From contig WSUB01000213.1 in assembly GCA_019633425.1 (NCBI GenBank), forward strand, positions 1-62,079: 62,079 nucleotides of DNA. The letters are read 5' to 3'. The DNA is from Tulasnella sp. 424 (Eukaryota; Basidiomycota; Agaricomycetes; Cantharellales; Tulasnellaceae). The translations under genes were made by a program, and so were the position numbers. Of this stretch, positions 34,319 to 46,170 are shown piece by piece. The notes beneath the pieces are model-generated. The model did no database searches and was not told the origin of the DNA. It saw only the letters and a list, made by a program, of their open reading frames with translations. The first letter of the stretch is position 1. Each line of letters opens with the position of its first letter.

Positions 34319-37300
34319 AAGCTAGGCACTGGAGGTATGAAAGTTTGAATACATGCATTGTGACTTCGAATGCGAGCAAAGACGGTCGAATCGTCACACT
34401 TACTTATCGTTCGATTCACCGAGCCCGTTCGGTCTCATGAAGTGCGGCCCCCATCTCTCCTATTTAGGTGCCCAAGCTGATGGACTTCGTCAGAGATAGG
34501 TGCTTATCGGCGGCCGTTATTACCATATCTGGCTTTGACCAAATTACGAATGCTGTGCCAATGGTGTCGCACGAGCTGAAGGGTACGCTACTATGTAATC
34601 AGACTCTGGCGTAAGGTGCCCTTGTGCCCCGAGGGATATGTCTTGCTGCTTGGTTCTCCAACTCTTATGAAGGTCGGTGCACCAGAAGCCTGTGGAAGCC
34701 GGGAGGGCCGTGTAAGCGTTGGCTTTTGAGATTCGACTTCGCTCTTTCACCTCACCAGTATTTCCCTGGATATACAGTGGTCGCACTTAAGCCAGAACTG
34801 ACGAGCTCCATGTTTCATAAAGACGTGTAATCCCAATAGAGTCATGAATAGCTCACCTTGACGGTTATTTCCTGCTCGCGGTGGAACCTGGGCTACGCTT
34901 TCTAATCGGAAGACATGCTGACTAATTAAACTTGGGTGACGGAAGGAACTAGAGTTCAAGGATCGATCCCTCTGCCCCCTGCCCCCATCACCGTTTTAGG
35001 CCCATCATCGCTGAGAGGGACCTTTGCGATTGCAGCCTCCGACTGGACTAGAGGTTCGTTGTCCGTGACGTCGATGGCGAAGACCGGAGTTGTGGGCACC
35101 TCAGGCAATCACAACGCATTGACATAATACCCAAAACTCGTCATTTATGTGTTGAATAGTAGTCTATTTGATCGAAGTGAAATTGTGCACGTCCCCTTCT
35201 CCGCTACCGACGTCGACGATCGCGGTGAAGCAGATTGGGGTGCTCCATACGTTGGAGATACTAGCACGCCCCATCTCACCGGTGTCTGTGGTCATTGTGG
35301 CCATTATATCCAGTCCCTTGTATCGAAATATACAGGAGGCCACCTCTTGGAAACCCATGCCCAGGTCACTTGCTCACTATCAGATCCAAATATCCGGATG
35401 GTTCATTGATCGTTCTGGTCGGGGCTTGCCCGATCAGGGAAAATCGGAGAACATCTCTACGAAGGAGATTGGCGGGGTGGAGAAGGCTGAGGAGGTAATG
35501 AAGTAAATAAGATGAGCAACTTCGCTCTTTGCGGGTATATATTCGGGCTATTGCATCGTGATTTACGTTCACTCGGCGGTTCCACAATCGACTGAAGAAA
35601 CACCCCCATCTCACTGGACTTCAGACCGTCTTTGAGGGTTCCTTATACCCTCTATTCAATGTCACGGTCCAGCACAGTAGCGCGCGTATCGGTACCCACC
35701 ACGCAGCGCCTTGGCGACGCAAGCGCTCTGGCAGCATCCCCGGTCGACCCAACTAACCCAGATGTGCAGCAGACTTCAAGCACGCGCCGAATCTGTCCGG
35801 CATTCCTTCAGTCCTTAATGAAAGCTATCACCTCGATTGTGCGTCGTCGAGCTCAACGACTGGTCCCCCCTCCCGAGCCTGCACCCAACCATGATGATGA
35901 GGGATCTGAAGAACGTAGAGCCTCGCAGAGACAGAATGAGGCTGGTTCCCACGGGAGGGCTATATTACCGATCTCCCTTCATCTCGGCCAAGCTGGTGAT
36001 CCTGTCGTGCAGGTTCCGAGGAGGGGCTGAGAACGGGCGATTTTGTGAACTTGGCCAGCTTGATCAACGTATGTGGGTCGACAAGGAAGTTGCGTAGAAG
36101 TGCTACACTTGACTGACCTTGTCTTGGGATCGAAAGGACTTAAATTACATGTGCCGCGCCCGGTCCCCTGCATGCATCATGGCACCGCGCCCGCCATCAG
36201 ACTGGCTTTTGCCTCTATGTTCGCTCCCCCAATCATTTTTATCATCTATGCGGCTGCGTACTGCGCTTACAAGCGGCGTTATATCACGGATTGTAGTTCA
36301 CTCTTGTACATATAGCTGATCGTTCAAGTGTCATATCTCGCGAGGACGGTCGAGGGATGCATGCGCAAAGTCTGGAGCTACGAAATGTGTCCCCCCAAAT
36401 TCGGGGTAATTTTACGGAAGGCTACCCGAAGAAAGATCTATAGACGGTGGGCCGTCTCATATGGGAACTCACGCTCCGGGTAGGAGAGGATCGACGGAAG
36501 GACAAGTCGTTTGACCAGGGAGGCAAGAAACCTTTGTACGCCCTCGCGCTCACTTTTGCGAGTAAAAATTGAAACCTCCGGGGACTTCGCATTTAATTTG
36601 AGCTGTGGTTTTATCAAGAAAAAAAAGAAGGGTGGGGGCCAACTCATTCCTAATTGGAATAAGGCTACCATCTGATACCCGATCTGAAGTTTGTAGCACT
36701 CTAAACGTGTACTCCGTTCCACGGAAAGCCTCTCGATCTTCTTGAATAAGCTATACCGCATGGATAAGACGCGGCATTAGTGGAATGCGTCGCTGAAGGT
36801 GGGTGAACGTTTTGTTTGTCATGGCTAGTGGAGCACTGCTTCCGAGAGCGAGTATCCGATCTTATAGCCCGGGGTCATCAGCTCCTAGTTCAGACACCTA
36901 AAGTAGCTAGATGTTGATTATCCAAGGAAAGAGGCGATGAATAGTTACTTTGAACCGGGTTCATGTAATACTTTCGAACAATGGTGCTTCGCGCTGGGAA
37001 GGACGGACTACATGCAGTTGCCATTCAATTTGTTTCTGATTAGTTCAACGATCTGCCGATCAAAACTGTCGAATGGTGTGGTGAAACACACGTGCCAGCT
37101 ACTTTACCCCCGTTCTGATCGTCTTATATCCTCCTGATGAAGGAGTACATGCGTAATGGCAAAATTCACGCAAATTTAAATCCGATCGTGCTATGCAATG
37201 ACTTACCGTGATTCGTTCATCTTCGCATCGCAGTTATCCTACCCTGAATCTTAAAAGAGCTGTTCTCGTCGTCGATCGAATATCCACCCATTGCTTTTGA

Positions 37301-37543
37301 AGGAACGGGTTTAAAGAGTTATTATGGTCCTTGTATCACGTGTTAAAATTTGTCACCCACACGATGCAAGCAGACGCACTCCACACCCCAACGGAGCGGT
37401 CGACTGTCGGATTCTGGCTAGAAAATCCGCTACCGATGGCTCTGCAATAAAGCCCGCGATGGAGCCCCTACCTCATGTTACATGGATATATAACGGGATG
37501 GCCATGGTTTTGCCATACACATCCCTCTCCAAACCCCAATCGC
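34319..37543. other. Mostly unassigned region between the two duplicated segments
   Basis: Contains the repeat segment at about 34905-35140 (see 551-1040) and one possible small gene at 35659-36030. The TATA element of D5 lies at 37486. Other frames are short and without domains. No transposase or RNA gene recognised. Confidence 0.4.
35659..36030 (+). CDS. Possible hypothetical protein
   Basis: Open frame of 123 codons from ATG (MSRSSTVARVSVPTTQRLGD). It has a Ser/Thr-rich start, a basic stretch (IVRRRAQRLV) and an acidic/Gln-rich segment (PNHDDEGSEERRASQRQNE). No domain, no signal peptide and no second copy in the window. It could be a chance frame. Confidence 0.25.
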   Translation: MSRSSTVARVSVPTTQRLGDASALAASPVDPTNPDVQQTSSTRRICPAFLQSLMKAITSIVRRRAQRLVPPPEPAPNHDDEGSEERRASQRQNEAGSHGRAILPISLHLGQAGDPVVQVPRRG

Positions 37544-37903
37544 ATGGAAGATGGCTCCCGTACGACACTCCCTATATCTGGGCTTTGCCGATGTCTCCGT
37601 CATTGAGAGAAGATCCTTCCCACAGGTGGTCCCAGATACTTCATGCATCTCCATAACATGGTACGGGCAAGACGACTTCGAGGGCTTGACACAACCTCAG
37701 TTTTGGAGGGTCCACAACACCGGCCTCTGTGGACCTTTACAATAACAGGTATGTTGCATCAAGTCTGAAACGACTTGCATGCTAAAATACACCTTCACGA
37801 AGTCAATGACCTGTACTTCACTGCAACTGGTTTCACTAAAGCTGAAGCACGGGAAGGTGCTGCAATGCGGGCTCTGGACACGCTCGGATTTCTCGCCGAT
37901 TGA
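37544..37903 (+). CDS. dsRBD microprotein D5
   Basis: join(37544..37559,37626..37748,37803..37903), 79 aa, nearly identical in protein to D3 (MEDGS start, EGPQHRPLW, NDLYFTATGFTKAEAR, LGFLAD end). Without removing intron 1 ('gtacga…cccacag') the frame hits a stop, so this copy shows that the 16-nt first exon is real. The introns and flanks have diverged from D3 more than the exons, which suggests selection on the protein. It opens the second copy of the duplicated segment. Confidence 0.85.
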
Positions 37904-40900
37904 AGAGTCGGATATCGGATTCCTTAAGCCAAGCTGTATGCCACGTATGAAGCTCGATAAATAGATGATTTTACCTTGAGCAGCATTTCTTGACCTTGCA
38001 ACGTGCCCATCCAATGAGACAAGCCTCCCAACTAGGTCTCAAGAACTGGCCAGGCAATCTATCTCCACCTTTCCCGAACCATGGTCTGGGATTCCTCCAG
38101 GTGGAGAAAATTTGAAAGCTCTGATCCTTTTGTGGGGCGGCGGAGGCGCTGTAATTGCTATTGGCGCCCGGGGGCCCCGCTATGCTGACGCGGGCTTTTG
38201 CAAATCTGAATAACCTCTGCTTTGGTATTTTGGTGCAGGCTCTTAATCGGACGCCCAGTGCGGCGTGAATGAGGGTATGCGAGACGCGTCGCATGTTCAT
38301 GGCGTTTGTAGTCAGGGGGACTGCATGGGATCTTTGGGCGCCATGATTTCGGCACGTTTTCCAGACGAATACTCCTGGCCAGAGTAATATTTGTACGGGC
38401 CCGCTTTCTACTGGTCAGCTTTAGCGAGTCATTTCCCCCATCTGATTTGAGCGCTGGGAGACGCGCTCGGTTCCGTCCGAGGCAGTCGCAGAAGGCAGCG
38501 AAGGTACAGTTAGACGCTGAACGAAGCTATATATATAGCTACGTATATTTTGGCTCTTATAATTGGAGGCCGGATCGCGCGGAGAGCGGCTGGGAGGGAC
38601 TCAGGTGTCCGACGGTGATCGCGAACAGCTCCCGTGCACGTTGAGCGCGCGAGACATCCTCGCCGTATGCGCGCCTATCATTTCGGAGAGCGCATCGATG
38701 GGAAGGAACCTGGTAACCTACACTCGACCTGATCGGGGACTAAGGAACTCTCCCTTGTTTAGCTTGATGTAACAATATCTTGGTACGCTGCTCACTAATT
38801 CCTCACGACGAGAGCTGTCACAGGCTGCGCGGAAGGAAGGTGTCCGGCGAGTGCATTGACCGACAGGCTAGTTTGGGAGGTTATGGCCAGGCACTACGGG
38901 GCGCAAGTCCCTCGATGATCCAATAAACATCACGTGTCTGAGGTTGGCGCCGCGCGACCGGAGCCACATTCAACGATCGAAACCTAGGATCACAGACTAC
39001 GACGATTCCTATATTGGGCTTAGAGTGCGTACGCTACTTTGGTGGCGCTTGTGCCGGGCAAAGCGGGCTTGGGCAAGCTTGAGCCCGACCTGGTTGTGAG
39101 CTTCCACTCAAGCTCTGTCATCGGAGTCAGCACGAGCCGGGCCCAAGCTTAGCTCGCCCGGCGCGTTTACTATGTAGGCAATCTCCGATCCGATCCGAGC
39201 CAAACGGCACTTTGCCGTCTATCTCCGAGACGGGACCGACCCTAAAAGGGAAGATCCCTGAGGTTTGCCAGGCTCGAGCTCGACCCGACCACCTGAGCTG
39301 GCACGAGCCCGGGGCCCGCTCTAGCACAACACTAGGTGGCACTATATTTGCAAAAATATTTTCACGCCTCCACTGCCGCTCACATCCGTCAGATTGGTGC
39401 GCTTTCGTTCGCAGTCCTGTACTTCAAGCTTCACATGACCGGGGTCAGCGGGGAAAGCGACGGGAGGACCCTGTCCCTAATAGTGGGCGAATTCGCGTAG
39501 GATCACTGGGACACTTGACAGAAGCACTCTAATAGTTCGGAAATTTTCAGGGAATTTAAATGATATCGATATAGGTGACGTTTCAGGAAAATTCCGTCCA
39601 TTGAAACTCCGACCCTCACGAATCCCCCGAAGCGAAGTGTAAAGGCTCCGCACCCATTTGCACCCTGTTGTCCTCGACGACACCCTTCACGCGGCCAAAT
39701 CTGCCGTTCCACCGACGCCCAACAACCCTTGCCCACCAAATGCTGCACGGGCGCACCCGTAAAATCATTTCAAATTCGCTACGCACATATGGGAGCATTT
39801 CGACAGATGATGGAGTACGTTTGATGTCGAAAATCCTTGACGTTTGAGTGATTCTGAAAGCGGCGGTTTGACATTATGGACGGCCGGGCGAGTAGTCAGG
39901 AAAAAGGCCCCAGCCACGCGAGTGCAGAAGTTCTACGGGAAGTCGTCGGCCAGTATTGAGGAGTAATACTTTTTTCAGAAATTGTACGACCCATCCAAAT
40001 AAGATATCCTTGTCCCAAATCCGTCCAGGAAGGGGTGATATAGCACGATGATAAGGCCTATAATGCATTGGGACGGCCAACCGGCCTTGCAAGTGCAGAC
40101 CCGCTGCTCGATGCCTGTCCGTGCGGGGTTAACGGATTTCGCGGCCGTAAGCCGACTGTTTTCGTGCACGTGCGCCTCGCACAAATCCCTCTGACAGGTC
40201 GCTTGCACCGTCCTCGGTCAATGCCGGCCTCCCAGCGTGTATTCAATTTGCATGCATGACATCCTCCGAGGTCCCTTACAAGCCTGTACGGGCCACTGTG
40301 AGATGAAGTGCATCAGTGCGCGGAGTTTGCTCCTAAAACCGCCACGTAGACCTGAAACGAGCGGTCAAAGGCACGGGTTGATGTGGATACAAATGCTTTA
40401 ATCCACCAATTAGAAGCTCCCTCTTGGAATCCCACTTCATGAATTAGACTTCGAGATGAGGGCCTCGGAAGCACATGTAGCGAACGCGAGGCCTTTGCAA
40501 GTTCGGGCTACTCGTGAAGTTCCAGATCGGTCTCATGAGTCAACGATTAAGCCCCTTGACAGGATCAACACGCTTACTCATTCGGCGAAAAATGCCAACG
40601 AAGTGGTCAGTTCTCATCAAACGTAGTGGGCCGTGCTGGTGATGCATGGGTGCAAAGCGCGACGTTGCAGTGCACCTTCCCTAAGAAGCACGTAACCTCG
40701 TTGAAGATGGTCTCGAACGCCAAAGCCAACTGCAAACCCCGCTTACCAGGGCAGTGGGCGTCATACAACGAGATGAGGTCTATTCTGGTCGTGCAGATGC
40801 GCATGGTATTTCAGCTTACTCAATCTGTCGTAGGATTCGATCCAAGTTTCCGTTCTTGTCATCGCTGCCCGAGCACTAACGTATAGAAGTAAATCGCGGT

Positions 40901-41114
40901 CCATGCGGCATGCCGTTATCTAACCCCTAATATCTGCCAATATTTGACATTGTATTCGGTGCTGCTCGTTAGCTGACGACATCTGTCCACGCGGCACAAG
41001 CGCGGTCGAAAGTTCTACACGGAAATTCGAAGAACCTGATAACATTATCAGCGTGTGCCGTGGAGGTATGTCACTCACGCCCCCCCCCCACCACTCCTTA
41101 TCCATACCTCTGCC
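37904..41114. repeat. Second copy of the duplicated intergenic segment, with a hAT-like insertion
   Basis: Counterpart of 31333-33921 in the same order. It is longer because of inserted DNA, notably the element at 39049-39334. No protein domain seen, and short frames are not conserved with the other copy. A C-rich tract lies at about 41080-41090, just before D6. Confidence 0.55.
39049..39334. mobile_element. Non-autonomous hAT-like element with 8-bp target duplication
   Basis: GC-rich 286-bp insertion flanked by GGTGGCGC on the left and GGTGGCAC on the right (7 of 8 identical). The ends are similar in inverted orientation: left 'TTGTGCCGGGCAAAGCGGGC', right read back 'TAGTGTTGTGCTAGAGCGGG'. 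Internal inverted repeats of GGGCTTGGGC type occur. The paralogous block has an uninterrupted site at about 32860 ('gctactttggtgacgtcac'). No transposase. Confidence 0.65.
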
Positions 41115-41483
41115 ATGGATCATGATGAAGGTTCGTCCTCCCGATGCCGAGAGTAGTCTTTTGACGCCTAGATCTATTGACACACCTTCGTAGCTCAAAG
41201 CCGTTTCTTCATGCGACTACATAACGTTGCCAGGTCAGGAGTAATTAATCCCCCGACCTGGGTATGCGTTTCCGATGGCCCGTATCATCGACCTTCGTGG
41301 ACTGTGACGATAGCAGGTATGTGCTCCCACCACGACCCTAATCCCCATTAAAACTTAACGAAAATATCAAAAAAAGTCAACCACCAATACTTCATTGCAG
41401 CGGGTAACACCAAGTCCTCGGCCAAGGAGGAAGCAGCCCGACTGGCATTATATGCTTTCGGTTTTCTTCGTCGTAATTATTAA
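41115..41483 (+). CDS. dsRBD microprotein D6
   Basis: join(41115..41130,41194..41316,41377..41483), 81 aa. It starts MDHDE, and the splice signals are those of D4. The dsRBD reads AQSRFFMRLHNVARSG, VSDGPYHRPSWTVTI, VNHQYFIAAG and TKSSAKEEAARLALYAFGF, ending LRRNY. It keeps the canonical A-K-x-x-A-A helix-2 pattern and is the best RNA-binding candidate of the D4/D6 subtype. The C-terminal tail is shorter than in D4 because of an earlier stop. Confidence 0.85.
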
Positions 41484-44400
41484 GAGCCACATCAGGCGAC
41501 CCCTTGGAAACTAGGTAGTGGAGGTATGAAAATTTGAATGCATACGATGTGACTTCAAATATGAGCAAAGGTAATCGGAGCAGAGGATCATATGATCACA
41601 CTTATCGTTCGGTTCGCCCCGCTCGGTCTCGTGAATGTAGCCGAGATCTCGCCTATTAAGATTATTGAAGCTAATAGAATCCGCCGGGTATTGGTACTTA
41701 TTGGTGGCTGTACTGTCAATAAAGGCTAATTGCGAATGCTGTGTTTGTAATATATTTCCAGGAATTAGTGGGCTTATTCTATTGAGAAACCCCCCTTAGG
41801 GAAACCTCTCTTCCAATAGACCCTGTGATTTTAGGCAAACACTGCCAACAGAGAATATAATATAATAGATTGTTTTTTTCCGCTAATTAGATACATGGGC
41901 TGAGAAAATCATGAGGAGTCCGGAGAATCGGGGCCGGGGCACATTCGGATGGCGTTGGAAGCCCAGCTCGGCGTTTTTGACGTTGGCGCAAAGTCAAAGT
42001 GCGGGACGTGAAGAAAGGAGCGCCAGAATAAGTTGCAGGCGACGAAATTGATATCAAGGAACGGATATGAGGGATACAGAACGCCCAATATGGGATAATG
42101 AGACCAATGATGCGAGTCGGTGTTGGCACTGTTACTCCAAGCACTGAACGGCAAAAGAAACGAGTATTCCGTTAGAGATTTGATCAAAATGACAACGTGA
42201 ATGGCACTACATGCTTGGCCCGAACCTTTGGCTTGATTGTAGATACAGTGGCCACTGATCATCCGAACGGCTCGGATTGCTCTGAAATCTCCAAAGAAGC
42301 GGTTGGGAACGTGAACGGGCTCGCAAATGCCATTAACCAGCTGAATCGTCATCTCTCACCTTGATTATACAAGTAAAGAGCGGTACTGTAGCATCTATAA
42401 TCGGCTTGGAGCTTCAGATGAAGAAGCCTAAAGCTCGATATGCACGCTTGTCATTGCCCTGGGAGATGAGCGAGTCCAAATGCTTGTTCCCCGATCCCCA
42501 TGCCGTGAGACCCTGCCGCTGGCCCAACGGTCGGAAGCATCGCCTACCCTATTAAGCAAATTGTAAATTTTATATATATATATGTATTGGTGATACTAAG
42601 CCTTCCGATAGATGGGCCACTTCCGATAGGAAAGGTTTCTGGGGGGGGTTTCTCCGAAAAGAGGGTTCCTCAATAGAATAAACCGAATTGGTGCCAATTT
42701 ATTTTTTCCACGTCAATGACAAGCTCCCTGTAAGCCTTTACATTGGGCTGAAGGTTATGCGACTTAGTAAGCAGTCTCCCGTATTGGGTACCCTTGTGTC
42801 TCGAGGGGTATGTCTTGCCTGCTTCGTTTTTCGACCCTCATTGTCCAGCGAGACGCGACGATATACACACGAGTGCACCGTAGAAAAACAAAGAGTGGAA
42901 GGAAAGAATCTACCTGAAACCGTTCTGTGACTTAGGCAACGCATTGAACCGTTTTCTATTGTAGTCTCGGTGAAACGGGGTGGAAAGTTTATAGCCGTGA
43001 CTGACAGGCTGCAGATACTGTGCTATTTCGGTTGGAGGCTCATCACGCGGTCACGCTGGCCACTGAGCCGAGCCTAATCGGAGTCTCTGTCTCGCGTCAC
43101 GCTTCCTCGTCCGAGCCTATCACGTCACGCTCTGGCTCGGGTGACCGACCGTCTCCGGAGCTTCGGACTTACCATAATTGGCAGGTTAGGCCCAAGTCCT
43201 TCACTTTGAGCCTAATTCGGGGCTCGGGCACGCACCCCAGGCAGCGAGCCTGCGAGCCTACGCAAGTTTTGATCACGCTCCGACCCCCGCGAGCCTACGG
43301 GCGAAATGTTACAGTATTTCAAGATCGGTTGACCAGCACCCTAAACCGTGGTCAAATACCCTACAAAGGTTTGGTTCATGTCTCGACTGGATTTGACTTG
43401 CTTGAATATAAGGCGGTAGGTCCATCCTGATAGCGTCCATTCGTGCAACACTCGCTGTCGACGTAGAAGATAAACTATAAAGATCGATACACGATGTAGA
43501 AGACGGTGCCGCGGCGCACTAGTATCGCGCGTCCGGTAATCAGCTACTTTGCCTTTGATCTCGGAGCATCGCGGGTGATAATGTTGGTGACCGTGGATAA
43601 TCAATGCCGCAGAATGGATGCTGGGGGCGCTAAACCTTTTTAAATAATCGTCTGTACTCTATCGGTCCGGCGTGCGGGTTGTCGCAGTAGCCCGGAACTC
43701 CCGAGGAGGCTCCCATTCCGCTATCTGGAGCCCCACGTCCAGCAAGATTGGCACGAATTGGCTCAGCCCGGATTCGTCAACTCACTTCTCGGTTCCCAAT
43801 CTGTAATTGACTCTGTCAACTAGAGACACTTTTAATCGTAGATCCAGGGTTCGAGGCATAGCCGAGAGACTCAAATACTGAGTTTAACGTGCAATACATT
43901 CCCAGTTCGAGAATTATGGCTGTGACCCACCGCCTAAATCTTACACGGCTAATCTGCATTGACCGTCATGAGACTGTCGATCCCTTACATGTCCCCCTGA
44001 ACGGCATATGTCTCACAGCTGAAACACATTGCGAAACCCTCCGCGGGGAAAAATCAATCAAACGTGTCCGTGTAGTTTATGCAGGTTATTGAACGTGGTC
44101 CATCATGAGCGAGCAGCTGCAGGTCGCTGCCCACAAGCGCTCTGAATTTTGTGGCAGAACTCCCCAAAAGGATAAAGGGCCTTCTGCAGGACTATATCTC
44201 CAAGCCAATCTCATAAATGACTCAGTGATGCGAAGACTATACATGCACTAGACGGAACTTGAGCTTAGGTCAGTCGAGCTGATACAGCTCCGATCCCGCG
44301 GGGTTTCGGTCCGACTCGCAGATTGCAAGCGCATCGCGTGATCCGCTTCCCTCATTGAGCGGCGCACGAAGTTCTCCTTAGCTGTATAGACTGAAATTAC

Positions 44401-44948
44401 TTTCGTGACTTGGCCTTCCCTTCCCATCGAACCGCGCTGTCAGGTGTTCGGGGCTGCCAGCTCCCACGGCAGGCTATTTGTCGTGAATGGGCTATACCCT
44501 ACTGTTGGTTATATCCGCTCCCCTTCTGTTCTTCTTACTTACTTATTAAACTAGCGAATCCACGCCTGAACTAAATCGTAGGTGCCAATCCCTAGGACAC
44601 TGTGCGTGGGAGCGGATTCGATTCTGGTCTCGCTCGTGTTAAGTACTGAGCTAGTCTTCCCGCGATTCCCTAGGGTCTAGACTAGTCCCCTCGTCTGTCG
44701 TAAAGGTTGACGTGTGGGAGAGACTTTTCCCATACCCGAGGAACGCTGATCCTCAAGCGAATTTTGGGGATGTTTCAGTCCAGCTCAAACAGGTTTGTCT
44801 TCTCAAATCAGCTCTTATTGGATTTAACGTGCTTTCTATGTAGAAGGCTGTAAAATATTACTTAGTGGTTGTTCTCGTACTAGAATTCACTTTCTTTAGT
44901 ATTCCCGCTTTCAACTAGACTTAAACTCGCTCTCGCACTCTTCACCTA
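41484..44948. other. Gene-poor region with a TIR element and a GAGCC-rich repeat
   Basis: Holds the 902-bp TIR element at 41777-42678. From about 43020 to 43320 there is a GC-rich tract in which GAGCCTA/GAGCCTG recurs at least five times, which resembles subterminal repeats of a hAT-type element. From there to D7 there are only short frames without domains. Confidence 0.45.
41777..42678. mobile_element. Tc1/mariner-like non-autonomous element
   Basis: The ends TTCTATTGAGAAACC and GGTTCCTCAATAGAA are inverted repeats (14 of 15), and each is flanked by the dinucleotide TA, the target duplication typical of Tc1/mariner. Inside are a minus frame of about 147 codons without a DDE transposase motif, a CAATATGGG-type AT/GC mosaic and an (AT)n run near 42571-42582. 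It could carry a captured host fragment. No transposase recognised. Confidence 0.55.
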
Positions 44949-45320
44949 ATGAACAACGATGATTCCCGTATGGACCTTCTGAGATTCTAACTGCCCCATC
45001 CACCAGTTTGATCATACATTTTTATTTAGGTGGCGCAAGGTACTACATGCATTTACATAATCTGGTACGATCTGGACTGCTGTCTGTGTTCAACACGACC
45101 TGTGTGTCAGACGGACCACTTCACCAGCCTGTCTGGACTGTCACAATATCCGGTATGATATATAATAATTCCCGCACACAAAGTTCTAACTTTGAACAAC
45201 AATCAATAAGTTAGTGGCGTATGCTTTACCGCAACGGCCTCGACAAAGGCTCAAGCGCGGGAGGTTGCAGCCTTTCGAGCTCTAGACTTTCTTGGCTTCA
45301 CGAACCGTCAGGGGCGTTAG
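44949..45320 (+). CDS. dsRBD microprotein D7 (diverged)
   Basis: join(44949..44967,45030..45152,45211..45320), 83 aa. Exon 1 is 19 nt, one codon longer than in other copies (MNNDDS). Exon 2 is again 123 nt. The dsRBD is GARYYMHLHNLVRSG, then VSDGPLHQPVWTVTI, VSGVCFTATA and TKAQAREVAAFRALDFLGF, with tail TNRQGR. The GPxH loop is kept. The asparagine of 'VND' is replaced and helix 2 has R rather than K. It is the most diverged copy and lies outside the duplicated segment, so it may represent an older member. Confidence 0.8.
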
Positions 45321-46170
45321 AGAATTTGGGGTTTTGCGAAATTCGCGACTGTGAGAAACGACTATGGCCTGGGTCTATTTAAAATCAAATGCGGATTCCA
45401 CCCCTCCACCCGGAAAAAAACCCCTTCAGCTGGACTTGGTGCAGACGACCTTTCAAAACCACATTCAGAAGCTCCGGTTATGACGTTCGATTTGGTGCCG
45501 CTTCCGAAGGCCTGGCGCTTCTCCCGATCCATGCTGTCGATCGATCGGGTAATCCCTCTACAGGACGTTCATGTGCTATCTAACGCCATCAGGGTCCCAG
45601 CAATTCTACTTTTGTTACGTAGCCGCAATGGCGATGATGCCGCATTGAGATTATCCCTTCACGTGAAATAGACATGCATGACGTCACCTCGAAGGACACC
45701 CACCCACAGAGAAGGGTCAGTATGCAATGGTCTACTTTGTACCGGCCCTATCTTAACGTTGCCCTTAAAGACTATTGTCATGCATCGGATCACCCCTTTG
45801 TCAGAAAACGCCTGTCGAAGCGTTGGGGAAGGTCGCTGTACTTGAAGCTTTCCTGTGGGCATTGCGCGTGCACGTGGGATGGGGCCCGGGGGACTATGGG
45901 GTTTGTACCCGACTTTCAGTCACCGTACACGACTAGCTCCCTTTTTCTATTGATTATGGAAACATATCTCCGGACGTGTTCATTGAATCGTTTCGGGCTC
46001 GAGCTTGTTCGGTCTCCCACGGGGAAGGACAGGGCAAGCTTCTGGCTTGATTGACATGCCTATAAAAAAGTGAGTCAAGGTTGGGTGGGATTACCTTGGG
46101 TTAACTTGATCGTTACTCAGCGAGTTTGAGGGGAGATAACATCGCAGACGTTTATGCAGACGTTTAAGCC

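Noticed and set aside
43889..44092. Plus frame of 67 codons as a small gene
   Set aside because: No domain, no conserved copy, no splice support; length expected by chance.
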